A stretch of 64,000 nucleotides of DNA, taken from NCBI GenBank assembly GCA_033344795.1, contig JAWPMS010000001.1:2666001-2730000 (forward strand). Reading direction: 5' to 3'. Origin of the DNA: SHLQ01 sp033344795 (lineage in GTDB: Bacteria; Actinomycetota; Acidimicrobiia; Acidimicrobiales; SHLQ01). A program made the position numbers and the translations under genes. Of the stretch, positions 52,760 to 61,036 are shown piece after piece. Every line of letters begins with the position of its first letter. Position 1 is the stretch's first letter. A model generated the notes under the pieces. That model saw only the letters and a program-made list of their open reading frames with translations, had not been told where the DNA came from and ran no database searches.

Positions 52760-53130
52760 CCGCCGACGAAGATGAACTCGGAGGTGCCATTGGCTACCTC
52801 GGAGAAGATGTCACCCAGCACTCGAAAGCGGCCACCGATCGCCGCGGCGTCTTCGGCTGATACCCCACGGGCATCGGAGGAGAATGGTCAAAAGGTCACT
52901 TCGAAGGGGGCGTCGATCGACTCCCGGATCTTCTTTCGAACGTCGTCCCCCGCCTCGGTGTTCGGGAGACTGTCGAGATCAGCGAGATCGACTGCCGAAC
53001 CCGCGAGACGCACCTCCGCCTCGATCCCTTGCTTCGAGGCCACGTTGGCGAAGTGGTAGGCGCGAAAGAACGCTCCGGTGTCCGTGTGAGGATCTGCGCT
53101 GGTGAAGAAGATCAGCTTCCGTTGGCTCAT
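52756..53130 (-). CDS. DsrE-like protein with selenocysteine (putative)
   Basis: The frame starts at ATG 53130, overlapping the ABC ATPase stop, and reaches a UGA at 52888-52890. Read as selenocysteine (U81) it continues for 43 more residues and ends at a TGA that overlaps the next gene's ATG, exactly the coupling pattern of this operon. The 124-residue product is a complete DsrE/YchN-type domain: KLIFFTSADPHTDTGAFFRAY, APFEVTF-U-PFSSDARGV, and a closing strand SEFIFVGG. U81 falls at the conserved DsrE catalytic Cys position. Such proteins carry persulfide or selenide equivalents. A perfect 7-bp SECIS-like hairpin follows (52859-52875). DsrE-like selenoproteins are a known group. Confidence 0.87.
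52859..52875 (-). promoter_or_regulatory. Putative bacterial SECIS element (DsrE-like)
   Basis: On the coding strand GATGCCC-GTG-GGGTATC: seven continuous pairs (one G·U) and a loop starting with G, 19 nt after the UGA. Distance and loop G match the bacterial SECIS rules. Confidence 0.72.
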
Positions 53131-53915
53131 GTCGATGTCTCCTTGGGTTCATGCCTCGCGGCAGCGAGAAGTTTGCGTGTCTCGGGGTGTTCTGGCTCGC
53201 TCAGCAAGTCTTCGGTCGGACGGTCTTCGACGATCCGTCCTTCCGACAGCACGACAATACGATCCGCCACCTGGCGTGCCAATGCAAGATCGTGCGTGAT
53301 GAAGATGAGCGCGGCGTGTCCCTCGGCCTGAAGCTCGAGCAACATGTTCGCAATGGTCGCTCGCAAGGACGCGTCCAGCATGCTGGTCGGCTCGTCGGCG
53401 AGGATGAGTTCTGGTTGGGCGACCAACGCTCGAGCGATGGCCACACGTTGACGCTGACCCCCGCTCAACGTTGCGGGAGACCGGTGGGCGAACTGTTCCG
53501 CAGGGGTCAAGCCGACCCGCGAGAGTGCGTCGAACACGTGTGTACCCGAGGCGCGTGGGCCGCGAGCGATCGCTATTGGCTCGTTCACGATCTCGCCGAC
53601 GCGCAACCCTGGATGCAGTGATTGGTATGGGTCTTGAAAGATCAGGTGCATCCGGTGTCTCAGGCGACGCAGCTCCGCGCGTGATGTGTCTGCCATCTCC
53701 GTGCCAAACACACGAACAGAGCCTGAAGTTGGCTGGGTCAGACCGCAGGCCAATTTCGCAATTGTGCTTTTTCCGGCTCCGCTTCGCCCCACGACGGCAA
53801 CCCGCTCACCGCTCGCGATTTCGAGGTTGATATCTGTCAATGCATCGACGCGGGCACGCCGTCGACGACCGCCGTAGCTCACCTGCACGTCCGTGAAGTT
53901 CACCGCTGGGGTCAT
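53127..53915 (-). CDS. ABC importer ATPase, Opp/Dpp/Nik F-type
   Basis: A 262-residue ATP-binding subunit: Walker A GRSGAGKST, the Q-loop in LIFQDPYQSLHPGLRVGEIV (in part), signature LSGGQRQRV, Walker B LILADEPTSMLD and switch His in FITHDLALA. It matches the second ATPase (DppF/OppF/NikE-like) of family-5 importers. It is coupled by 4-bp overlaps to the permease-ATPase fusion upstream and the DsrE-like selenoprotein downstream, which ties the transporter to the selenoproteins. Confidence 0.93.
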   Translation of the reverse strand: MTPAVNFTDVQVSYGGRRRRARVDALTDINLEIASGERVAVVGRSGAGKSTIAKLACGLTQPTSGSVRVFGTEMADTSRAELRRLRHRMHLIFQDPYQSLHPGLRVGEIVNEPIAIARGPRASGTHVFDALSRVGLTPAEQFAHRSPATLSGGQRQRVAIARALVAQPELILADEPTSMLDASLRATIANMLLELQAEGHAALIFITHDLALARQVADRIVVLSEGRIVEDRPTEDLLSEPEHPETRKLLAAARHEPKETST

Positions 53916-55789
53916 CGGATCCTCACCTCCACGACGCTGTCATCGGTCACGTGGCACGCGACCGCGCGTGGCTGACTTCCCTGGTTCGGGCTGGGCTCAA
54001 GGGTTGGGGCCGTCTCCGAGCACCGAGGTTCAGCCGAAGGGCACCGGGGTGCGAACGAGCAACCGTTGGTGCGTTCCGAAGGGTCGGGAGCGTCGCCTGG
54101 AATCGGCTCGGCGGCTCGCGGCGGACCGTCGAGGCTGGGCATCGCCGCGACAAGCAGGCGCGTATACGGATGTCGTGGTGTCGCGAGCACCTCCGCAGTA
54201 GCGCCAGACTCGATGACCTGACCGGCGTACATGATGGAAATGTCGTCAGCGACAGCTGCGATCAGCGGAAGGTCGTGAGAGATGATCAATATGTCGAGGG
54301 AGAGCTCGACGCGGAGCTCCTCGAGCAGCGCCAGGATCTCTTGCTGCGTGATCACATCGAGACCCGTGGTCGGCTCATCTGCGATGAGGAGCTTCGGTTG
54401 GTTTGCTACCGCCATCGCGATCACCACCCGCTGACGTTGCCCGCCGCTCAATTCGTGCGGGAACGATCCATGGCGGTTCCGTGGGATGCCGACCCGCTCG
54501 AGCATCTCCGTCGCGCGCGTTTTGGCGGTGCGTTTGTCCGCCGTGAGCTCTGTCGACTCCTGCACCTGCCGCAGGATCGTCATCGTCGGGTCGAGAAGGC
54601 TCATCGCCGCCTGTGGAATGACAGCCAGTTCGCGACCTCGCATCTTCGAGAGGCGAACTCGGCCAAGGCGACGAAGGTCTACGTCGTCGAGAAAGGCAGC
54701 CCCGCCGATCACGCGGCCGCCCGTGGGGAGAAGGCCCAGGACGCCGAGCGCCAGGCTGGACTTTCCTGAACCCGACTCGCCAACAAGTCCAAAGACACGT
54801 CCACGGGTGACAGCCAGATCCACGCCGCGGACGACCCTTGTCATGTCGTAGTCGACGCTGAAGTTCCGGATGTCGAGCGCCAGGCTCGGGTCACGTGGAA
54901 CGTCTTCTGCGTCTTCCAAGACTCGACGAACGGCGGGACGCCATCCGTGAGAGGTGATCCCCGGGTCGGCAATCTCCTCGAACACCAAGCCGATGAACGC
55001 CAAGCCAACGATGAGCAGCGTGAGCGCTACTCCTGGAGGCACGATCCACCACAACCATGCGTCGGTGAGGACGGCGCTGCCATTGTTCGCGAAGAACAGG
55101 GTCGTACCCCAGCTCACGCGATCCGGGTCGCCGAGGCCGAGAAACGCGACGCCCGACTGCACGAGTACGGCGACCGCCGCGGCGCGGACGAACTGCGAGA
55201 GCAGCAGCGGTACGAGGCGATGAAGGACGTGCCGCACGAGGATCCGCGGGTGGCTCGCGCCCATTGCATCGGCGGCGATCACATGACCGAACTCGCGAAG
55301 CTTGAGGACTTGCGAGCGCAACAGGCGGGCAGGGCGTGCCCAGAGCACACCGACGAGGAGCACAGTGGTGACGATCGCGCCGCGGCCGAAGTACGACGCA
55401 AGGACGAGAATCAAGACGAGAAACGGGATCGACAGCGTCAGGTCGACGATGCGCATCAGCACCGCATCCACCCAGCCCCCTCGCCAGCCAGCGATGAGCG
55501 CGACCATGGTGCCGATGATCGTCGCCGAGATTGCGGCGACGAGTCCGACCGCAAGCGTCAACCTGGCGCCATGAACAAGTTGAGCCCACAGATCTCGGCC
55601 CAGATCGTCGGTTCCCAACCAATGTTCGGATGAGGGACGTGCATATGGCAGCCCACTGGCCTTGTCGGGCGGATGAGAGGAGATCACATCTGCCAGCACC
55701 GCTGCGCCAAAGAGCGTGAGGAGCATGATCGCGCCGAGAACTGCGAGTGTTCGAGTGCTTCGACGCAGCGATTTCCATCCCTTGATCAC
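53912..55789 (-). CDS. ABC importer permease-ATPase fusion (DppC-DppD type)
   Basis: A 625-residue fusion: an N-terminal permease (about 1-285) with the DppC hallmark HWLGTDDLGRDLWAQLVHGAR and EAA-like loop IAADAMGASHPRILVRHVL, followed by an ATPase (about 305-620) with Walker A GESGSGKSS, signature LSGGQRQRV and Walker B LIADEPTTGLD. A C-terminal Cys-containing oligopeptide-transporter segment (GCSFAPRCPSAEPRC) usually binds a 4Fe-4S cluster or is structural. Such fusions are frequent in actinobacteria. It overlaps its neighbours by 4 bp on both sides. Confidence 0.93.
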   Translation of the reverse strand: MIKGWKSLRRSTRTLAVLGAIMLLTLFGAAVLADVISSHPPDKASGLPYARPSSEHWLGTDDLGRDLWAQLVHGARLTLAVGLVAAISATIIGTMVALIAGWRGGWVDAVLMRIVDLTLSIPFLVLILVLASYFGRGAIVTTVLLVGVLWARPARLLRSQVLKLREFGHVIAADAMGASHPRILVRHVLHRLVPLLLSQFVRAAAVAVLVQSGVAFLGLGDPDRVSWGTTLFFANNGSAVLTDAWLWWIVPPGVALTLLIVGLAFIGLVFEEIADPGITSHGWRPAVRRVLEDAEDVPRDPSLALDIRNFSVDYDMTRVVRGVDLAVTRGRVFGLVGESGSGKSSLALGVLGLLPTGGRVIGGAAFLDDVDLRRLGRVRLSKMRGRELAVIPQAAMSLLDPTMTILRQVQESTELTADKRTAKTRATEMLERVGIPRNRHGSFPHELSGGQRQRVVIAMAVANQPKLLIADEPTTGLDVITQQEILALLEELRVELSLDILIISHDLPLIAAVADDISIMYAGQVIESGATAEVLATPRHPYTRLLVAAMPSLDGPPRAAEPIPGDAPDPSERTNGCSFAPRCPSAEPRCSETAPTLEPSPNQGSQPRAVACHVTDDSVVEVRIR

Positions 55790-56769
55790 GAGTCGTTCTC
55801 GCTCGATCCAGCCTGGCGTACCCGAGGATCGAGTAGGGGGTACAACAGGTCATTTGCGAGGTTCACCGCGATGGCAACAAGAGCGAACAGGATGAACACC
55901 CCTTGCAGGAGCGGATAGTCGCGAGATCGCACGGCGGCGAAGCCGAGCGAACCGAGGCCTGGGTAGGAAAAGACGGTCTCGACGATCGTGGCGGTCCCGA
56001 CGAGCGTCGAAAAACCCAGCAGGCTCACGGTCGACACGGGCAGTAGTGCGTTGCGGCGGGCGTGGCGGCGGACGCCCTTCTCGTCCAGACCCTTGGCTCG
56101 AGCCATGAACACGTAGTCCTCGCCTGTCTCACTGATCATGGCTGACCGAGCGACCACGAAGACCGAGCCGAGGCCGACAAGCGTCAAAGTCGTCGCAGGA
56201 AGGACCAGTCGCCTGCCGATGTCGAGCACCCGCGCAAAACCATCCATTTCTTCGGCTGAGACAGCCCCGTACACAGGGAACCACCCCAGTTTCACCGAGA
56301 AGACGAGCAACAACATCAGCCCAACGAAGAACGCCGGGAGGGCATCTACCGCGAGTACGCCGGACAGGATCGAGGCGTCTCTTCGCGATCCGCGTCGCCA
56401 TCCTGCGGCGAAACCCAGCATGACTCCGAGTACGGAGGAAACGATGACGGCCGTGCCGACAAGGAGCAGTGACCACAACACCCGATCACCGATGACCTCG
56501 ACCACGGGTCGGCTCTCGCGAATCGACGTGCCGAGGTCACCATTGACCAGGTTTTCCATGTAGGAGACAAACTGGTCCCCCGTGGACCCCTCGAGGTCGT
56601 ATCGCGCCAGGATCTCTTCACGTTCGACCTCGCTCACGGTCCCATCAGCTGGGGGAGCGAGGTATTCGATTGGACCGCCGGGAGCGAGCCTCGGCAGAGC
56701 GAAGTTGAGAACAACTGCCGCGGCAACCACCAAGAGGTACTGCCCGAAGATTCGGGCGTAACGATTCAT
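55786..56769 (-). CDS. ABC importer permease (DppB/NikB type)
   Basis: A 327-residue permease: an N-terminal helix, the DppB-type extracytoplasmic segment EVEREEILARYDLEGSTGDQ, NGDLGTSIRESRPV, further helices and the EAA-loop equivalent YVFMARAKGLDEKGVRRHARRNALLP. It forms the channel with the fusion permease encoded next. It lies 24 bp after the binding-protein gene. Confidence 0.93.
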   Translation of the reverse strand: MNRYARIFGQYLLVVAAAVVLNFALPRLAPGGPIEYLAPPADGTVSEVEREEILARYDLEGSTGDQFVSYMENLVNGDLGTSIRESRPVVEVIGDRVLWSLLLVGTAVIVSSVLGVMLGFAAGWRRGSRRDASILSGVLAVDALPAFFVGLMLLLVFSVKLGWFPVYGAVSAEEMDGFARVLDIGRRLVLPATTLTLVGLGSVFVVARSAMISETGEDYVFMARAKGLDEKGVRRHARRNALLPVSTVSLLGFSTLVGTATIVETVFSYPGLGSLGFAAVRSRDYPLLQGVFILFALVAIAVNLANDLLYPLLDPRVRQAGSSENDS

Positions 56770-56793
56770 GGGGCCACGGGCTGCGCGCTCACA

Positions 56794-58686
56794 TCAGTCT
56801 TCGACGGTGTCCGTCTTGTCGCGGTTGCGGTTCATTGCAAAGACCACACCGCCCCCGAGAACGACTGCGCCGAGAGCGACGGGCAAGACGGGAAAGCCTC
56901 CGCCGTCATCATCGTCCGAGCCCTCATCATCGTCGTCATCGCCCGCATCGGTCGCTGTTTCCTCGACGACGGTGTCCTCTGGCTCTTCGACGTCCTCCGG
57001 CTCCTCTTCGACTACCTCATCGACTTCCTCGACCGGTTCAGGTTCTTCTTCTGGCTCTGGCTCGGAGACGTTTGCGTACTCCTCCAAGAAGGAGCGCTTG
57101 GTGAAGACCCCGTGCCCTGGGTCATCGATCCACCCGTCGTAGGCGGCGGGACGATATGCCCAACGTCCGTTGGGGTAGGACAAGGTGACCGCGGGAGCTT
57201 CCTCGGCGAAGATCTCCTGCGCCTGATAGATGAGCTCTGCCTTTTCGGCGACGGGCTTGGTGAGGCCCTCCGCGAGCAGTGCGTCGAAGTCGGGGTTTGC
57301 ATACCCGCTGAAGACCACGCCAACTCCGCCGTGACCAGGAGAATTGAAGAAGAAGAACAGGTGGTCGGGATCGGCATGTGCATGGGATTCGAACACGGCG
57401 ATGAACATGTCGACGGTCGGTGGACCATCGGGGCTCGGGCGTCGAGCGGCACCGATCGCAGGTGCGTCCAAGGGTTCGACCGTGATGTCGACGCCCAGAG
57501 GCTCGAGCTGTTCGGCGACCAACTCGCCGGCACGGATCTGAGGCGGTGCGGCTGCGTTCACGAGCAGATCGAAAGCGAGTGGTACGCCGTCGGGGCTCAC
57601 CCGGACGCCATCTGCGCCAACGGTGTAGCCAGCGGCGTCGAGGTTGGCGATCGCTGCCTCGGGATCCAATTCGTGGCCACCGGTGGGATGTGCGAACTCT
57701 GAGTCGGGGTGGGTCCACGTGTCATTGCCAGGTCGGCCCAGACCACCTTCGACGATGTCGACGATCTGCTGCACGTCGAGCGTCAAACTCATCGCCTTGC
57801 GCACAACGGGGTCGTTCAACGCTGGTTTGCGGGTATTGAACATGAGATAGAGAGACTGCATTCGGCTGCCATCGACGATCTCGAGGTCAGGATTCGCATT
57901 CACCGGATCGTGGAGCGGCGCAGGCAGGTTCCGCGTGACGAAGTCGAGCTCGCCGGTCTGCAGACCGGCGAACGCGGCTTGCGCGTCGCCGACGACGGGC
58001 ATGACCAAACGGTCAACCGTGGGAGCGCCCTTGAAGTAATCCTCGTTGGCCTCGAGCACGTACGACGTGTTGGGCACGTACTCGGTCATCCGGAAAGGGC
58101 CCGTGCCGATGGCGAGCGACGTTGCATCCTGAGTCGGATCCTCGACACCCTCCCAAATGTGCTTCGGAACGATCGGAAGGTCGCCACCGGGCAACATCGT
58201 GAACGTCGAGAGCGGATCCTCGAACGTGATGGCAATCGTGAGATCGTCGATGACCTCGGACGAGACGTACGTCGGGTGGTCGGTGACGTGATGGCCATAG
58301 CGGCCAGGACCACCCAGGTCGCTCATGTATTGGAAGGTGAATGCGACATCCTCTGCGGTGAAGGGCATGCCGTCGTGCCATTCGATTCCCTCCTGCAACG
58401 ACACGGTCCAGGTCCGCATGTCGTCGGACGGTTCGGCACCTGTTGCGAGCCATGGCTCTGGGTTCAGTGTGGCCTGCGACCAGAACAGTGTGTCGTACAC
58501 CAGCATCGTGAAGTCGTGCGTGATCGGTAGAGCTGTCGGAGAGATGAACGGGTTGAGGTTCTTCTCTGCGGCGTGCAAGCCAATTCGAACGACGACTTCT
58601 TCGTCCTCCTGGGCGTTGGCTACCGCTGGCGATAGAAAGACGCTCAACAGGAGCGCGGCGAGAAGGGCTGAAAGAATCTTGCGCAT
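56794..58686 (-). CDS. Family-5 (peptide/nickel) substrate-binding protein with membrane anchor
   Basis: A 630-residue binding protein: signal peptide (MRKILSALLAALLLSVF, then SPAVANAQ), a family-5 solute-binding fold (about 30-540; LQEGIEWHDGMPFTAEDVAFTF in part), a Glu/Asp-rich spacer (about 545-600) and a C-terminal hydrophobic helix followed by Arg residues. The C-terminal anchor replaces the usual lipobox. Family 5 includes dipeptide and nickel binders; sequence alone does not settle the ligand, but the neighbours favour a metal or metal chelate. ATG 58686 was chosen because it begins the signal peptide. It is divergent from hypF with 52 bp between starts. Confidence 0.9.
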   Translation of the reverse strand: MRKILSALLAALLLSVFLSPAVANAQEDEEVVVRIGLHAAEKNLNPFISPTALPITHDFTMLVYDTLFWSQATLNPEPWLATGAEPSDDMRTWTVSLQEGIEWHDGMPFTAEDVAFTFQYMSDLGGPGRYGHHVTDHPTYVSSEVIDDLTIAITFEDPLSTFTMLPGGDLPIVPKHIWEGVEDPTQDATSLAIGTGPFRMTEYVPNTSYVLEANEDYFKGAPTVDRLVMPVVGDAQAAFAGLQTGELDFVTRNLPAPLHDPVNANPDLEIVDGSRMQSLYLMFNTRKPALNDPVVRKAMSLTLDVQQIVDIVEGGLGRPGNDTWTHPDSEFAHPTGGHELDPEAAIANLDAAGYTVGADGVRVSPDGVPLAFDLLVNAAAPPQIRAGELVAEQLEPLGVDITVEPLDAPAIGAARRPSPDGPPTVDMFIAVFESHAHADPDHLFFFFNSPGHGGVGVVFSGYANPDFDALLAEGLTKPVAEKAELIYQAQEIFAEEAPAVTLSYPNGRWAYRPAAYDGWIDDPGHGVFTKRSFLEEYANVSEPEPEEEPEPVEEVDEVVEEEPEDVEEPEDTVVEETATDAGDDDDDEGSDDDDGGGFPVLPVALGAVVLGGGVVFAMNRNRDKTDTVED

Positions 58687-58738
58687 GGCGACCGAATGTA
58701 GGCGGGCACAAATGGACCGTGCAAACTGACGTTTCGGG

Positions 58739-60991
58739 GTGCAAACTGCGTCGGTGGAGCATCGAATTCGCCTGAGCATCGAGGTGAAGGGAATCGTGCA
58801 GGGCGTCGGTTTTCGGCCATTCGTTTACCGGTTGGCAAATCAGCTCGGAGTTGTCGGAGAAGTCTCGAACCGCGGCGGCCATCTTTGGTGTGAGATCGAA
58901 GGCGATCGAGCGGCTCTCGACGAGTTCGTCCGTCGTCTCGAAACCGAAGCGCCACCCCTTGCAATCGTCCGAGAAGTCATCGTCACCGAAGTCTCGACTC
59001 AAGGAGACTCAGGCTTTCTCATCGCTGACAGCATCGATGAGTCGCCCGGCATCTCGGCGATTCCGGCAGACACCGCCACTTGCACCGCCTGTGCTGAAGA
59101 AACGGTGGACCCGCACGACCGGCGGTTTGGATACCCATTCACGTGCTGTACCGAATGTGGGCCTCGTTACACGGTGGTGCGAGACCTTCCCTACGACCGC
59201 GTAAACACCTCGCTGGCTGACTTTGCCTTGTGCGACGACTGCCGGGAGGAGTACGACAACCCGTTCGATCGGCGCTTTCATGCTCAGGCAACGTGTTGCG
59301 TCAACTGCGGGCCAACGCTGACCGGCATGAGCTTGAGTGAGGCGGTCGAGCGGTTGAACGCCGATGGGATCGTTGCGATCAAAGGACTCGGTGGATATCA
59401 GCTGCTCTGCCGCGCGGACCGGCTGGACACGGTGACCCTCCTGCGGGCACGCAAACACCGAGAGGAGAAGCCGTTCGCCGTGATGGTCGGTTCGCTCGAA
59501 GAAGCCAGACGTCTCGTGCACCTCGATTCCACCGAAGAACGAGCCCTCGCCGGGCCCGAAGCACCGATCGTGCTCGCACGGGCCCGGTCCGGAATTGAGA
59601 TCGCCACTGGGGTCGCGCCGACCACGGAGGTGCTCGGCGTCATGCTTCCATCCACCCCGTTGCACCTTCTGCTCGCCACGCAAGTAGGGGCGCCGCTCGT
59701 CTGTACCAGCGGCAATCGATCGAACGAACCGATCATCATCGATGACGACGAGGCGGCGGCCGCATTCGACGGGATCGCCGACGGTGTTCTTCGCCACGAC
59801 AGGGCCATCGAACGACGTGCCGATGACTCTGTTGGACATGTGGTTGCCGGTCGATTCCAATTGCTTCGCCGGGCGCGCGGATTTGCGCCCCGCGCCGTGA
59901 CGATGCCCGCCGGCGGTGAGCCAGTTCTGGGCGTTGGGGCCGAGCTCAAGAGCACGACCTGCCTCGCTGTCAATGACCAGGCTGCGCTCTCGGTCCATCT
60001 CGGCGATCTCGAGAATCCGGCCGCGCTGCTTGCGTTCGAGCGCGCGATCTCCGATCAGCTCGCTCTCGCTCGCGTTGAACCGGCCCTCGTGGTGCACGAC
60101 ATGCACCCCGAGTACTTGTCGAGCAAGTTCGCAACTGCGCAGCAAATGGCACCCACGTTGGCGGTGCAACACCATCACGCGCATCTGGTCTCTTGTTTGG
60201 TCGACAATCAACATCTCGGTCCAGCGATCGGCGTCACCTTTGACGGACTCGGGTGGGGTACCGACGACACTGCTTGGGGCGGTGAATTTCTCGTCGGCGA
60301 TGCCTTCGGTTTCGAGCGGATGGGCCATCTGGCGCCGGTCGCAATGCCGGGTGGCAGCGCAGCCATCAGGGCGCCCTGGAGGATGGCGGTCTCTCACCTC
60401 GTGGCCGCGTTCGGCCAAGTTCCTGACCTTCCGATGTTCGGCGAACATGAAGCGCAGCTCGGTTCGGTTGCCACGCTCAGCAGTGCGGCAACATCCGTGG
60501 CGACGTCGTCGATGGGCAGACTGTTCGACTCGGTGGCTGCACTATGCGGTGTGGCGGATGTCGTCAGTTATGAAGGGCAAGCGGCGATCGGCCTCGAACA
60601 GTTGGCCGCAAGTCATGGCGACAACGTCGAGGGGTACGACTGGGCGATGGGTGATGGGGTGGCCATTTCGACCTCCTCACTGGTCACCGCAATCTTCGAG
60701 GACATCGTGGCGGGCGTTGACCGCGCCCGCATCGCGCGACGATTCCACCAGAGTGTTGCCGACCTGGTCCTCGGAGTGTGCGGCCGGTTGCGCGACTCTT
60801 CTGGCGTGAACACGGTTGCGCTGAGTGGAGGGGTGTTTCAGAACCGGCTATTGGTCGAGCTCATCGTGCCCCGACTCACCGGCGAGGGATTCACCGAGCT
60901 CCGTCATGGTCAGGTTCCGCCGAACGACGGTGGGATATCACTGGGCCAGGTGGCGATTGGGCGCGCGCACCTCGATGCGATAAATGACTGA
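58739..60991 (+). CDS. hypF: Carbamoyltransferase HypF
   Basis: HypF makes the carbamoyl precursor of the cyanide ligands of [NiFe] hydrogenase. The 750-residue protein has an N-terminal acylphosphatase domain (VKGIVQGVGFRPFVYRLA), paired zinc fingers (CTACAEE, CCTECGP, CDDCREE, CCVNCGP), a YrdC-like domain (IKGLGGYQLLCRAD) and a C-terminal Kae1-like domain (VQHHHAHLVSCL, ALSGGVFQNRLL). The start is GTG 58739 or GTG 58754. It is separated from the hydrogenase operon but divergent from the selenoprotein/ABC operon and upstream of a third CooC-like gene. Confidence 0.95.
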   Translation: MQTASVEHRIRLSIEVKGIVQGVGFRPFVYRLANQLGVVGEVSNRGGHLWCEIEGDRAALDEFVRRLETEAPPLAIVREVIVTEVSTQGDSGFLIADSIDESPGISAIPADTATCTACAEETVDPHDRRFGYPFTCCTECGPRYTVVRDLPYDRVNTSLADFALCDDCREEYDNPFDRRFHAQATCCVNCGPTLTGMSLSEAVERLNADGIVAIKGLGGYQLLCRADRLDTVTLLRARKHREEKPFAVMVGSLEEARRLVHLDSTEERALAGPEAPIVLARARSGIEIATGVAPTTEVLGVMLPSTPLHLLLATQVGAPLVCTSGNRSNEPIIIDDDEAAAAFDGIADGVLRHDRAIERRADDSVGHVVAGRFQLLRRARGFAPRAVTMPAGGEPVLGVGAELKSTTCLAVNDQAALSVHLGDLENPAALLAFERAISDQLALARVEPALVVHDMHPEYLSSKFATAQQMAPTLAVQHHHAHLVSCLVDNQHLGPAIGVTFDGLGWGTDDTAWGGEFLVGDAFGFERMGHLAPVAMPGGSAAIRAPWRMAVSHLVAAFGQVPDLPMFGEHEAQLGSVATLSSAATSVATSSMGRLFDSVAALCGVADVVSYEGQAAIGLEQLAASHGDNVEGYDWAMGDGVAISTSSLVTAIFEDIVAGVDRARIARRFHQSVADLVLGVCGRLRDSSGVNTVALSGGVFQNRLLVELIVPRLTGEGFTELRHGQVPPNDGGISLGQVAIGRAHLDAIND

Positions 60992-61036
60992 CCAGACGGT
61001 TGGGCTACCTTGGGCTCAGAGCGGAAAGGGATACTC

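Noticed and set aside
53735..53744. GGGTCAGACC in the ABC ATPase gene as another repeat copy
   Set aside because: It encodes part of the normally conserved LACGLTQPTSG segment of the ATPase and lies far from the repeat-rich region; chance is sufficient.
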